A stretch of DNA of 64,000 bases from Anaerolineae bacterium (lineage in GTDB: Bacteria > Chloroflexota > Anaerolineae > Aggregatilineales > Phototrophicaceae): contig JAJDXR010000081.1 of NCBI GenBank assembly GCA_022823165.1, forward strand, positions 62,001 to 126,000, given 5' to 3'. Positions 53,316 to 61,667 of this stretch are shown here, piece by piece; the first letter of the stretch is position 1; the number at the start of each line of letters is the position of its first letter. Both the position numbers and the translations under genes were made by a program. Below the pieces are notes generated by a model. The model saw nothing but the letters and a program-made list of their open reading frames with translations, searched no databases and was not told where the DNA came from.

Positions 53316-54331
53316 TGCTGCGAGTCAAAGAGGTCTCGCATGCCTACGGCGAGCTTGTGTCGCTGCGACAGGTCTCTTTGCAGGCGGCGGCGGGAGAAAT
53401 CGTCTGCTTGCTTGGCCCAAGCGGCTGCGGCAAGACGACCTTGCTGCGAATTATCGCCGGTTTGGAGACGGGTTATCGGGGCCGCGTGACCTGGAACGAC
53501 GTGGACATCGGAAATTTGCCCGCGCATCAGCGCGAATTCGGTTTGATGTTTCAGGATTTTGCTTTGTTCCCGCATATGTCGGTTGCCGACAATATCGCCT
53601 ACGGTCTTAAGCGCCGCGGTCTGCGGCGTCCCCTGGTCAACAAGCGAGTGACGGCGCAACTGGAGCGGGTTGGCTTGGCCGGTATGGGAGAGCGAGATGT
53701 CGCGTCGCTGTCAGGCGGGCAGAAGCAGCGAGTGGCGCTGGCGCGCAGCCTGGCGCCCAATCCACGATTGCTAATGCTGGATGAACCGCTGGGATCGCTG
53801 GATGCGCAATTGCGCGACCAACTGGCGCTGGAATTGCGTGGCTTGATAAAGGAGCAGGGATTGAGCGCGATTTACGTCACTCATGACCATCGCGAAGCCT
53901 ATGCTGTGGCGGACCGTATCGCGGTTATGGATGTTGGCAGTGTGGAGCAGGTAGACACGCCGCAAGACCTGTATCTGAGACCAGGCAGCGGATTTGTGGC
54001 TCGCTTTCTGGGAATGACTAATGTTTTCCCGTGGCGGCGCAGCCGCTTCACTGAAGCGCTGGGCAAGGCGGCGCTGCCTGAACAGAAATGCGGCGACAGC
54101 TTATTGATTCATCCGGCTGGCATCCAGTTGGGCGGCGCAGTGGCGGACCGCTCCCTGCAATGGGATGGCGTACTGTTGAGCAAGGTGTTTCGCGGAGATT
54201 ATTACGATGTCAGCGTATCCCTTGACGAAGGTACGACGCTGGCCTTTAGCGCGCCGCGAGTCGCTGCCGAGCCAGGCGATGCCGTTTCGATAGCAGTTTC
54301 GCTGGAGGCGGTGATTCCGCTGGTCAGCTGA
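53315..54331 (+). CDS. thiQ: Thiamine ABC transporter ATP-binding protein
   Basis: 338 residues; canonical ThiQ is about 230, so a C-terminal regulatory domain is added (residues 240-338, TOBE-like). Walker A is GPSGCGKTT (residues 34-42), the signature LSGGQKQR is near 132, Walker B LLMLDEP near 152 and the switch His in THDH near 188. It energises the ThiBP importer. Its position in the TPP-controlled operon supports thiQ, although the length also fits a general CUT1/Fe-type ATPase. Confidence 0.88.
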   Translation: MLRVKEVSHAYGELVSLRQVSLQAAAGEIVCLLGPSGCGKTTLLRIIAGLETGYRGRVTWNDVDIGNLPAHQREFGLMFQDFALFPHMSVADNIAYGLKRRGLRRPLVNKRVTAQLERVGLAGMGERDVASLSGGQKQRVALARSLAPNPRLLMLDEPLGSLDAQLRDQLALELRGLIKEQGLSAIYVTHDHREAYAVADRIAVMDVGSVEQVDTPQDLYLRPGSGFVARFLGMTNVFPWRRSRFTEALGKAALPEQKCGDSLLIHPAGIQLGGAVADRSLQWDGVLLSKVFRGDYYDVSVSLDEGTTLAFSAPRVAAEPGDAVSIAVSLEAVIPLVS

Positions 54332-54370
54332 GCCGGCATCTGTTCCCTGTACCGCAACAATTCGAGCCAC

Positions 54371-54376
54371 TATAAT
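54371..54376 (+). promoter_or_regulatory. -10 box for purH
   Basis: A perfect TATAAT lies 54 bases before the purH ATG. No good -35 is visible. Confidence 0.45.
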
Positions 54377-54430
54377 CGCCTTAATTGGCTTTTAGCTCAA
54401 GATAGTAAGTCCAAGACCAAGGAATTGACC

Positions 54431-55969
54431 ATGCCAAGAGCCTTGTTTAGCGTATCAAGCAAACGGGGACTGTTAGGGTTTGCTAGCGAATTGATCGGGC
54501 TGGGCTGGGAAGTTGTCGCCAGCGGCGGTACGGCGCAAACGCTTTCGGATGCGGGCCTGCCTGTGACCCCGGTGGAGCGCATCACGCATCAGCCGGAGAT
54601 GCTGGGCGGACGTGTGAAGACTCTGCATCCGGCCATACACAGCGGCATCCTCGCGCGCGACAGCGCGGCTGATATGCGCGAACTGGCTGACGCCGGTTTC
54701 GCGCCGATAACTATGGTCGTCTGCAATCTGTACCCCTTCAGCGAGGCTATCAAGACGCCGGGCGTCAGCCTGGACGACGCCATCGAGCAGATCGATATCG
54801 GCGGCGTCGCCTTGCTGCGCGGCGCGGCCAAGAATTTCTCGCGCGTGACCGTCTTGAGTGATCCTGAGGATTATTTGGATGTCTTGGTCTCACTCAAAGC
54901 CAATGGCGCCACCACGCTAAGCCAACGGCGAGCGCTGGCGGTGAAAGCATTTGCATATTGCGGGGAGTATGACCGCTCGATCTATGCCTATCTCAGCGAA
55001 TCGGATATCGAGGAGCCTTCTGATAGCGAAGTGCCGGCTAGTATTGCTTTTGGCCTGCAGCGCAGCCACGACCTGCGTTATGGCGAAAATCCGCATCAGG
55101 CGGCCGCCTATTATTCACGAGTCGAAGCCGATACGCCGCTGGGCGCTGATCAATTGGCGGGCAAGCAACTCTCCTATAATAACATCCTGGATGTGGATGC
55201 GGCCTGGCGGGCTGCAAGCGGTTTTGAGGAGCCGACAGTCGTCATCGTCAAGCACTTGAATCCGACGGGAATCGCCAGCGCGGATACAGTTGCCGAGGCT
55301 TTGCCTTTGGCGCTGGCTTCGGATTCAGTGTCGTCATTTGGCGGGATTATTGCGGCAAATGACGAGGTCGATGATGCTTTTGTGGAAGCATTGGGCTCGC
55401 TATTCGTGGAAGTCATCCTGGCCCCGTCGTACACTGAATCGGCGGCTGCCGCGATACAGACCGGCCGCAAGAATTGCCGTTTGCTGCGTATGCCGCGGCG
55501 CTTTAGCGGGACCAGTTTTGAATTTCGTAGTGTTCATGGCGGGCTGCTGCTGCAACGTTACGATGTGGGCGATCCGGCTGGCTCGGTCATGAAGACTGTG
55601 ACCAAACGCGCGCCAACCGACGCGGAAATGGATTCGATGGTGTTTGCCTGGAAGGCGGTACGGCATGTCAAGTCAAACGCCATTGTCTTGGCCAAGGGCA
55701 AACGCACGGTCGGCATCGGCGGGGGGTTGCCAAGCCGGGTGGACGCCGCCGAACTGGCGATCACAAAAGCGTCAAGAGACGCTACCAATTCCGCCATGGC
55801 CTCCGACGCCTTCTTTCCCTTTCCCGATAGTATCGAACGGGGGGCGCGCGCTGGAGTAACCTGCGTCATCCAGCCCGGCGGTTCAATTCGGGATACGCAG
55901 GTTATTGAAGCGGCTGATTATTTCGATATGGCTATGATCTTCACCGGCAGCCGGCACTTCCGGCACTAG
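54431..55969 (+). CDS. purH: Bifunctional AICAR formyltransferase/IMP cyclohydrolase
   Basis: 512 residues from the ATG at 54431 (AAGGA 8 bases upstream). PurH does the last two steps of purine synthesis, AICAR to IMP. The N-terminal MGS-like cyclohydrolase domain has SVSSKRGL, GGTAQTLSDAG and GGRVKTLHPAIH (about 64-75). The formyltransferase domain has the catalytic Lys-His in VIVKHLNPTGIA near 274, SFGGIIAAND near 305, and the C-terminal AGVTCVIQPGGSIRD. Confidence 0.97.
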   Translation: MPRALFSVSSKRGLLGFASELIGLGWEVVASGGTAQTLSDAGLPVTPVERITHQPEMLGGRVKTLHPAIHSGILARDSAADMRELADAGFAPITMVVCNLYPFSEAIKTPGVSLDDAIEQIDIGGVALLRGAAKNFSRVTVLSDPEDYLDVLVSLKANGATTLSQRRALAVKAFAYCGEYDRSIYAYLSESDIEEPSDSEVPASIAFGLQRSHDLRYGENPHQAAAYYSRVEADTPLGADQLAGKQLSYNNILDVDAAWRAASGFEEPTVVIVKHLNPTGIASADTVAEALPLALASDSVSSFGGIIAANDEVDDAFVEALGSLFVEVILAPSYTESAAAAIQTGRKNCRLLRMPRRFSGTSFEFRSVHGGLLLQRYDVGDPAGSVMKTVTKRAPTDAEMDSMVFAWKAVRHVKSNAIVLAKGKRTVGIGGGLPSRVDAAELAITKASRDATNSAMASDAFFPFPDSIERGARAGVTCVIQPGGSIRDTQVIEAADYFDMAMIFTGSRHFRH

Positions 55970-55990
55970 CCAGCAGCCAAACTAAGCACA

Positions 55991-56950
55991 TTAAGCGGGG
56001 GCCGGCGCTGCTTCTTCACTGGCGCCGCGATTGCCGACTATGGGAAGCTCGCCTTTTTCCCAAGCCACCAGCAGCGGCACTGCCGTGAAAATGGATGAAT
56101 AAGTGCCCGACAGTAAGCCAATGAACAGGATGGCGATGAATTGTTTTACAGTCTCGCCACCGAACAACAGTATCGCGATCATGATGAAGAAGGCGTTGAG
56201 CTGGGTTGCCAGCGACCGATGAATCGTCTCCCAGATGCTGCGATTGACGATGGTTTCATAGGGCTCGCCCAGGTGCTTTGGGATATTCTCGCGGATGCGG
56301 TCGAATACAACGATAGAATCCTGGACGGAAAAGCCGACAACCGTCAGCACAGCCGTTAAGAACAGCGCGTCAATTTCCCAGCCGAAGAGCAGCCCGAGCA
56401 AAGACATCACGCCCATAACCAGCAAGATATCGTGAATCATCGCGGCGATGGCGCAGATGCCATAGCGTACGGCGTTGGGCACCTGGCGAAAGGCGATGAC
56501 GATGAAGCCGGTGATGACCAGGGCGCCGACCGCGACCGCCGCCAAGGCTGAGCGCGTAACTTCCTGGCCGATGGTCGCGGACACGGTTTCAGCGCGAAAA
56601 CTGTCGCGGTCGACCGGCGCCAGCTCGCTCAAGCTGGCGAGAATCTGATTGGTCACGCTGACTTCATGGAAGCCGGCGCGGACTGACCAGCGATATTCAC
56701 TCGGCTGACCGATCTGCTGGATGATCACATTGTCGTCGCCGAAGGCCGTGAACACCTGTCTCAGGCCGTCCTCAGTGGCGCCGGCATCCTCGAATTTGAG
56801 TTCATAAATGCTGCCGCCCAGGAAGTCGATGCTCAGCCGAAAAGGCGCGCCGGTAGACAGGGTGGAGAAGATCATGATTGCCAAACCGGGCACGATGACC
56901 GAGGCTGATAGCAAGAAGAACCAGCGGCGTTTCTGTACGATATTGAACAT
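55991..56950 (-). CDS. secF: Protein translocase subunit SecF
   Basis: 319 residues with six predicted spans and one large outer loop. SecDF uses the proton gradient to pull translocating proteins. GGSIYELKF near 45, VVGFSVQDSIVVFDRIREN near 210 and RSLATQLNAFFIM near 248 are SecF signatures. It follows secD by 12 bp. Confidence 0.95.
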   Translation of the reverse strand: MFNIVQKRRWFFLLSASVIVPGLAIMIFSTLSTGAPFRLSIDFLGGSIYELKFEDAGATEDGLRQVFTAFGDDNVIIQQIGQPSEYRWSVRAGFHEVSVTNQILASLSELAPVDRDSFRAETVSATIGQEVTRSALAAVAVGALVITGFIVIAFRQVPNAVRYGICAIAAMIHDILLVMGVMSLLGLLFGWEIDALFLTAVLTVVGFSVQDSIVVFDRIRENIPKHLGEPYETIVNRSIWETIHRSLATQLNAFFIMIAILLFGGETVKQFIAILFIGLLSGTYSSIFTAVPLLVAWEKGELPIVGNRGASEEAAPAPA

Positions 56951-56962
56951 GCTTGCCTACCC

Positions 56963-58459
56963 CTAAGCGCCTAGCAACGCGCGGTTCTGCGAAATTGCGC
57001 TGCGGAATATGCCCACGAGGACATAAAGGAAAGTGCGTGTCACGATGACCGCAGTGAACAGATTTAAGACCAGCCCGATTGCCAGCGTAACCGCGAAACC
57101 GGCCACGATGCTGGCGCCCGGCGTCTGCCCGAACATAAAGAGAATGCCGCAGATGATGATGGTGGACAGGTTGGAATCGCGTATTGAGGTCCAGGCGCGG
57201 TCGAAACCGGCTCCAAGCGCCGCATCCAGCGGCAAGCCGGCGCGCAGCTCTTCCTTGATGCGCTCGAAGATCAGGATATTGCCATCGACGGCTGTGCCGA
57301 TTGAAATCAGGAAACCGGTGATGGCGGGCAGCGTCAGCGTCACCGGCAGCAGCTTGAAGACCGCGATGTTCAGCAGGATGAATACAATCAGCGCGAGATC
57401 AGCGGCGAAACCGGGCAGACGATAATAGATTAACATAAACGCCAGCACGACAATCACCCCGATGACGCCGGCTTGTACGCTCAGTCTTACCGATTCCTGA
57501 CCCAGCGTGGCGCCAACTTCTTGCGTACTCTCAATGCGCAGGGGAATGGGCAGGGCGCCGGAGCGCAACTGCAGCGCCAGGGTATTGGCTTCGTCTTCCG
57601 TGAATTGGCCGGTGATCACGCCGCCGGAGGAAAGCTCCGCTTGAATGGTTGGCGCGGACAAGACTTCGCCGTCAAGCACGATCGCCATCGGTTGGCCTAT
57701 GCGTTCACGAGTGAAGCCGCCGAATACGCCCTGAAATTCTTCTTTGATTTCGAAGTTGATCATCCACTCGGGCCCGCCGGTACCTTGAGGCGGCGACAGA
57801 ACCGCGCTGGCAGCTTGCAAGCCGGCGCCCGTCATGACCGTGCGGAAGGGCAGGCCGCTTACGGGATGCGCGCGCCTCTGCGCCAGCGGGTCCTCCTCGC
57901 CTTCCGCCAGCACTGCGTTTTTGCGCAATTCGACTTGCTCGCTGGTGACAATCTCCGCGCCAACCAGAGAGCGAACCTGGTTCGACAGGCCGCCAAAGTC
58001 GACGAATTCGAGCAGTGCCGTCTGCTGGATGGTAGCGATGGCTTGAGCCGGGTCGCGTACGCCGGGCAATTCCACCAGAATACGGTCGCGCCCTTGAACC
58101 TGCACGGTCGCCTCGGTCAGCCCCAGCGCGTTCACCCGCCGCGACACATTGTTTGCGGTTTCGCCCAGGTCTTCGGCTGTGAAGTTGCTCGCGGGGATGT
58201 CCGCTTGCAGCAGAACGCGCAAGCCGCCGACTAAATCAAGGCCCAGGCTTTGCGTAATGTTCAGTACGAATTCGTTCTCGCCATCCCCGTTGGCGTCTAT
58301 CTCAAGGTTTTCGCTGCACTTTAGATCGGCCGGTATCTCGCCTGCCAACGACGAACAGGCTTCGGTTTGCACACCTTTGAATTCCGGGGGCGAGGCGACC
58401 CAAAGGCAGAATACGCTGAGTAGTACGATGACAATTAGCCATCGAGCATGACTGCTCAT
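56963..58459 (-). CDS. secD: Protein translocase subunit SecD
   Basis: About 498 residues from the ATG at 58459 (GGAAGG upstream); the frame is open further upstream without a ribosome site. Six spans and a large periplasmic P1 region. GLDLVGGLRVLLQADI (about 73-88), GQFTEDEANTLALQLRSGALP near 288, and GTAVDGNILIFERIKEELRAG near 390 are diagnostic. It pairs with SecF. The gene follows yajC by 40 bp. Confidence 0.95.
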   Translation of the reverse strand: MSSHARWLIVIVLLSVFCLWVASPPEFKGVQTEACSSLAGEIPADLKCSENLEIDANGDGENEFVLNITQSLGLDLVGGLRVLLQADIPASNFTAEDLGETANNVSRRVNALGLTEATVQVQGRDRILVELPGVRDPAQAIATIQQTALLEFVDFGGLSNQVRSLVGAEIVTSEQVELRKNAVLAEGEEDPLAQRRAHPVSGLPFRTVMTGAGLQAASAVLSPPQGTGGPEWMINFEIKEEFQGVFGGFTRERIGQPMAIVLDGEVLSAPTIQAELSSGGVITGQFTEDEANTLALQLRSGALPIPLRIESTQEVGATLGQESVRLSVQAGVIGVIVVLAFMLIYYRLPGFAADLALIVFILLNIAVFKLLPVTLTLPAITGFLISIGTAVDGNILIFERIKEELRAGLPLDAALGAGFDRAWTSIRDSNLSTIIICGILFMFGQTPGASIVAGFAVTLAIGLVLNLFTAVIVTRTFLYVLVGIFRSAISQNRALLGA

Positions 58460-58499
58460 TGCTGGCCGCCTTCCTTCTTTACAGTCTCTGTAGTCACGT

Positions 58500-58832
58500 T
58501 CAGGATGCGGAGTTCTCGGTCGGGCGCTCTTTGATGCCGATATTGGCGTTATAGGCGTATTCATTGCGATCATACGTTTGCTGCAGCGCCGCGGTCAGCA
58601 GCCTGATGATCACACCGTCCGCTATCTCGACCTGAGCAAGGCCGTTATCGGCGTCAATCTCGACGATTTTGCCGACGATGCCTCCGTAAGTTACGATTTC
58701 GTCCCCGGCATGCAGCGAGCGCACAATCTTCTGCTTGTGCTGAAAGGCTCTCTGCTTGGGAAATATAACCAAAGCCCAATACCCGCCTAAAACCAGGGCG
58801 AGCACGGCAAAAACCAGCGCAAACTCCGACAT
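58500..58832 (-). CDS. yajC: Preprotein translocase accessory subunit YajC
   Basis: 110 residues from the ATG at 58832 (GGAAG 8 bases upstream). One N-terminal span (about residues 4-22), then FPKQRAFQHKQKIVRSLHAGDEIVTYGGIVGKI in the conserved YajC arrangement. It joins SecDF in the holotranslocon. It heads the yajC-secD-secF operon. Confidence 0.93.
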   Translation of the reverse strand: MSEFALVFAVLALVLGGYWALVIFPKQRAFQHKQKIVRSLHAGDEIVTYGGIVGKIVEIDADNGLAQVEIADGVIIRLLTAALQQTYDRNEYAYNANIGIKERPTENSAS

Positions 58833-58867
58833 TGCGATCTTCCGGTAATTTTCCACATCCGGCAAAC

Positions 58868-58873
58868 ATTATA
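58868..58873 (-). promoter_or_regulatory. -10 box for yajC-secDF
   Basis: TATAAT reads on the minus strand, 35 bases upstream of the yajC ATG. The -35 is weak. Confidence 0.4.
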
Positions 58874-58911
58874 GTGGCGGAGTGAGGACTAAGCCAGACC
58901 TGGTCGCTCGC

Positions 58912-58940
58912 TTGACCAAAACGTCAATCGAACTTACAAT
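58912..58940 (+). promoter_or_regulatory. Promoter for the secreted CARDB-like protein gene
   Basis: TTGACC (58912-58917) and TACAAT (58935-58940) are spaced exactly 17 bp, 41 bases before the ATG. Confidence 0.65.
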
Positions 58941-58981
58941 ACGCTATTGAAGGGTCGCCCGGTCAGCGAGGTGAGCGTATT

Positions 58982-60856
58982 ATGCCTGCTATTATGAAGA
59001 AGATGTTACTTCGCTTCAGTATCCTGTTAGTCGTCACAATTTTAGGCGCTTTTCCGGCGGCGGCCGGCGATACTTTGCTAAGCAATAATATAGGTAACGG
59101 CAATGCCGTCTTCTTCATTGAAGGCGAGCCTTCGGTTGTCATTAACGGCTTTGATTTGACCCCGCTAGGCGTGAATCCGCCAGTTGCTCTGGATGCGGTC
59201 AGCATTGCGGTTGATAGTCCGGCGCCCGGCAGCCCCATTGACCTGCTGATCTACCAGGATCCCAACGGCGGGTCGCCGGTGGACGCCACGCTGGCGCATC
59301 GCCAGTCGGTCTTTCTTGAGCGAGTTGGAGTCAACCGAATAGAACTCAGCGAGGCGGCTATCATTACGGCGCCGGTGGTATGGGTCGGCTTCAATTTGCC
59401 GGTTGGATTCAGATTTCTTGCCGATACATCCGGTTCCTCTGTGTTGACCTACTGGGCTTGGACGGCGGGCGGCACATTTGACCTGACAGCTTTGTCCAGC
59501 GCCGAAGTACTGGGTCCCGGCGATGGCAGCGCGCCGGTCAACATCGCGATGGATGGCATTGCGCGCATTTCAGCAGAATTACGAACGGCCAACTATGAAG
59601 AGATCACTGTAAGCGTACCGCTGGGGCGCCAAGTGCTACACGACAGCGCTCAGGACACGTCGATCATGCAGCCCTACGAAAATTGCGCGTCTTTGCTTTT
59701 CGACCCGGAAGATATTGAGATAACTGCCCAGTCTTCCTTCACGCTGGATTGCGTCCTGCACAGTGAATTCCACGCGCCGGCGCAGCTGGCGCAGCCCCAA
59801 AATCAGAATCTTGAGTTGCTCCGAATTGGCGCGCTCTACAAGCTTTCGTCGCATATACCGGAAGACAGGCGGGTGGGCGGCTCCTCCATTATCTTGCCAG
59901 AACCGGTGACGCACTGCATGATGGTTGAAGCAGGCGACCTGGAGCGGGCGGTCATCGGGGAGGTGCGCGGGGCGCCGGAGAAGTGGCATATCCTGCCGTC
60001 AGCGCGCTTTAACAATCTTGTCTGCGCCGAGGTCACTGTGTCGAATTACATCGCCTATTTTGTTCCGGAAACGGAGGAATCGCCGGAAAATGTAAATCTG
60101 GTGGCTGGCTGGGCGCAAATCAACCCGCACCCGCTGTATTGCGGCATCGGAGCGTCCGTACTCGTGCCGATTGTCAATACGGGTCAGGACTGGTTTGATA
60201 CCGACGACAGCCACATTACTATCGCAATCCAGGATGTTCATGTGCCGTCGGGCCTCGTAACAGCCGAAAGGCGAGTTGATATCGCCACCAGTCAATTGGG
60301 ACCCGGCGCCAGGCAGGCTTATGAACTTGGCCCCCTCACGGTTGATACCTATATCGGCGATCTGCATCGATTGCAGGTCTCTGTAGATCACGATAACGAA
60401 GTCGCAGAAATTAACGAAGAAGATAATGTCTGGATTTCCGAATTCGTCTTGAGACTGCCGCCCTACTACGACAAATGCGAACAGCCGCCGCTGACCGGGG
60501 GCTGGGACCACTGCAAGTACGAGTTTGATCATAGATACCAGGGCAGCGATACAGAGCTTAGGGAAGCGATTAAAAGCCTGGAAGAGTCTATCTTCTTCCC
60601 TAGTTGGCTGAACGCAGCTTCTGAGGATGACCCGGATCGGAAAAAATATCAAGAAGAGTCGATTGTCTTTCGGTATCTTCGGACTACCATTACCGATGAA
60701 CAGTGGGACTTGATCGAAGGATTTTTCCACACTACCCAGCACAAGATTATGCAGGCGGTTTGGGAGATAATGCGCGGCAGTTATGAGCGTTTGTACGGAA
60801 GCAGCGATCGCTGCCCCCCCAGCCAGCGCAACCGAAGCTCACAGACTACAGGCTAA
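58982..60856 (+). CDS. Secreted protein with CARDB-like domain, function unknown
   Basis: 624 residues with a signal peptide (LLRFSILLVVTILGAFPAAA). GAGGTGAG precedes the ATG; a second Met at codon 5 is possible. Residues 30-200 look like a beta-sandwich, and residues 205-370 are unassigned with several Cys. Residues 375-490 resemble a CARDB adhesion domain (VNLVAGWAQINP...VDHDNEVAEINEEDNVW), a fold that often carries the D/N-rich end. The last 120 residues are helical and charged. No named function. The Cys content suggests disulfides outside the cell. Confidence 0.72.
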   Translation: MPAIMKKMLLRFSILLVVTILGAFPAAAGDTLLSNNIGNGNAVFFIEGEPSVVINGFDLTPLGVNPPVALDAVSIAVDSPAPGSPIDLLIYQDPNGGSPVDATLAHRQSVFLERVGVNRIELSEAAIITAPVVWVGFNLPVGFRFLADTSGSSVLTYWAWTAGGTFDLTALSSAEVLGPGDGSAPVNIAMDGIARISAELRTANYEEITVSVPLGRQVLHDSAQDTSIMQPYENCASLLFDPEDIEITAQSSFTLDCVLHSEFHAPAQLAQPQNQNLELLRIGALYKLSSHIPEDRRVGGSSIILPEPVTHCMMVEAGDLERAVIGEVRGAPEKWHILPSARFNNLVCAEVTVSNYIAYFVPETEESPENVNLVAGWAQINPHPLYCGIGASVLVPIVNTGQDWFDTDDSHITIAIQDVHVPSGLVTAERRVDIATSQLGPGARQAYELGPLTVDTYIGDLHRLQVSVDHDNEVAEINEEDNVWISEFVLRLPPYYDKCEQPPLTGGWDHCKYEFDHRYQGSDTELREAIKSLEESIFFPSWLNAASEDDPDRKKYQEESIVFRYLRTTITDEQWDLIEGFFHTTQHKIMQAVWEIMRGSYERLYGSSDRCPPSQRNRSSQTTG

Positions 60857-60899
60857 TGAGCCAAAATCCAAACTGAATCCGCATGTATAGGATCAGACA

Positions 60900-61661
60900 A
60901 TGCGAGTTGTAACCAATAAGAAGTTGGCTCGGCGTAACCGCAGGATCACCAATTATCTGTTTTTCGGCACCTTTGGCGCGCTGATACTGGGATTCGTGGT
61001 CATCAACGCCTCGTTGTTCACCAATGAAACGCCGGATACCCTGACGTTGATCGCCCAGTCGGCTGTATTGCCGATAGCGTTTGTCCTGACGATTGTCTCG
61101 GTTAGAATGACCAATCTGTGGGCGCGTATACCTCGCCCGGAAAAAGCCATCGAAGACGGACTGAAGGGCTTGAGCAACAAGAGCGCACTGTACAATTATT
61201 ATCACTTTCCCGTTCGCCATGTCTTGATCTGCCCGCAAGGCGTATTCGCCATTGTGACGCGCTGGCATGATCAGCAGTTCAGCTTGCGCGACGGCAAGTT
61301 TCGCAGCAAGCGCAACTGGATCAGCAAGCTGTTTTCCCTGATTCGCTTTGACGGCATCGGCAAGCCCTTTCGCGAGGCGGAGATCGCGCGAGCGCATGTG
61401 CAGCGGGCAATTGACGATATCGCGGACGATGTTGAGGTGCGGAGCTTGATTGTATTTGTCGACCCCTCGGCAGCGGTCGAATTTGAGACCGAGCCGCAGA
61501 TTCCGGTTCTGTATGCGGATCCAAAGCGCAGCCCGAACCTCAAGGAATTTATGCGCGACGCCAAACGCTTGCTGAGCGATTCGGAGAGCAAGGCAAAAAA
61601 CGCCAGCTTGATGCCGCTTAGCGACGAGCAGATTCAAGACTTTGAAGCAGCCACTATCTAA
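60900..61661 (+). CDS. Membrane protein with NERD-like nuclease-related domain
   Basis: 253 residues. Two spans at about 19-37 and 49-69, then a soluble domain (about 80-230). KAIEDGLKGLSNKSALYNYY, PVRHVLICPQGVFAIVTRWHD and LIVFVDPSAAVEF match the NERD (nuclease-related) layout of H-V-L-I..G-V-F-V-I. The catalytic acid pattern is not clear, so nuclease activity is uncertain. It lies 43 bp after the secreted-protein gene and 6 bp before the glycosyltransferase gene. Confidence 0.68.
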   Translation: MRVVTNKKLARRNRRITNYLFFGTFGALILGFVVINASLFTNETPDTLTLIAQSAVLPIAFVLTIVSVRMTNLWARIPRPEKAIEDGLKGLSNKSALYNYYHFPVRHVLICPQGVFAIVTRWHDQQFSLRDGKFRSKRNWISKLFSLIRFDGIGKPFREAEIARAHVQRAIDDIADDVEVRSLIVFVDPSAAVEFETEPQIPVLYADPKRSPNLKEFMRDAKRLLSDSESKAKNASLMPLSDEQIQDFEAATI

Positions 61662-61667
61662 GCGAGC

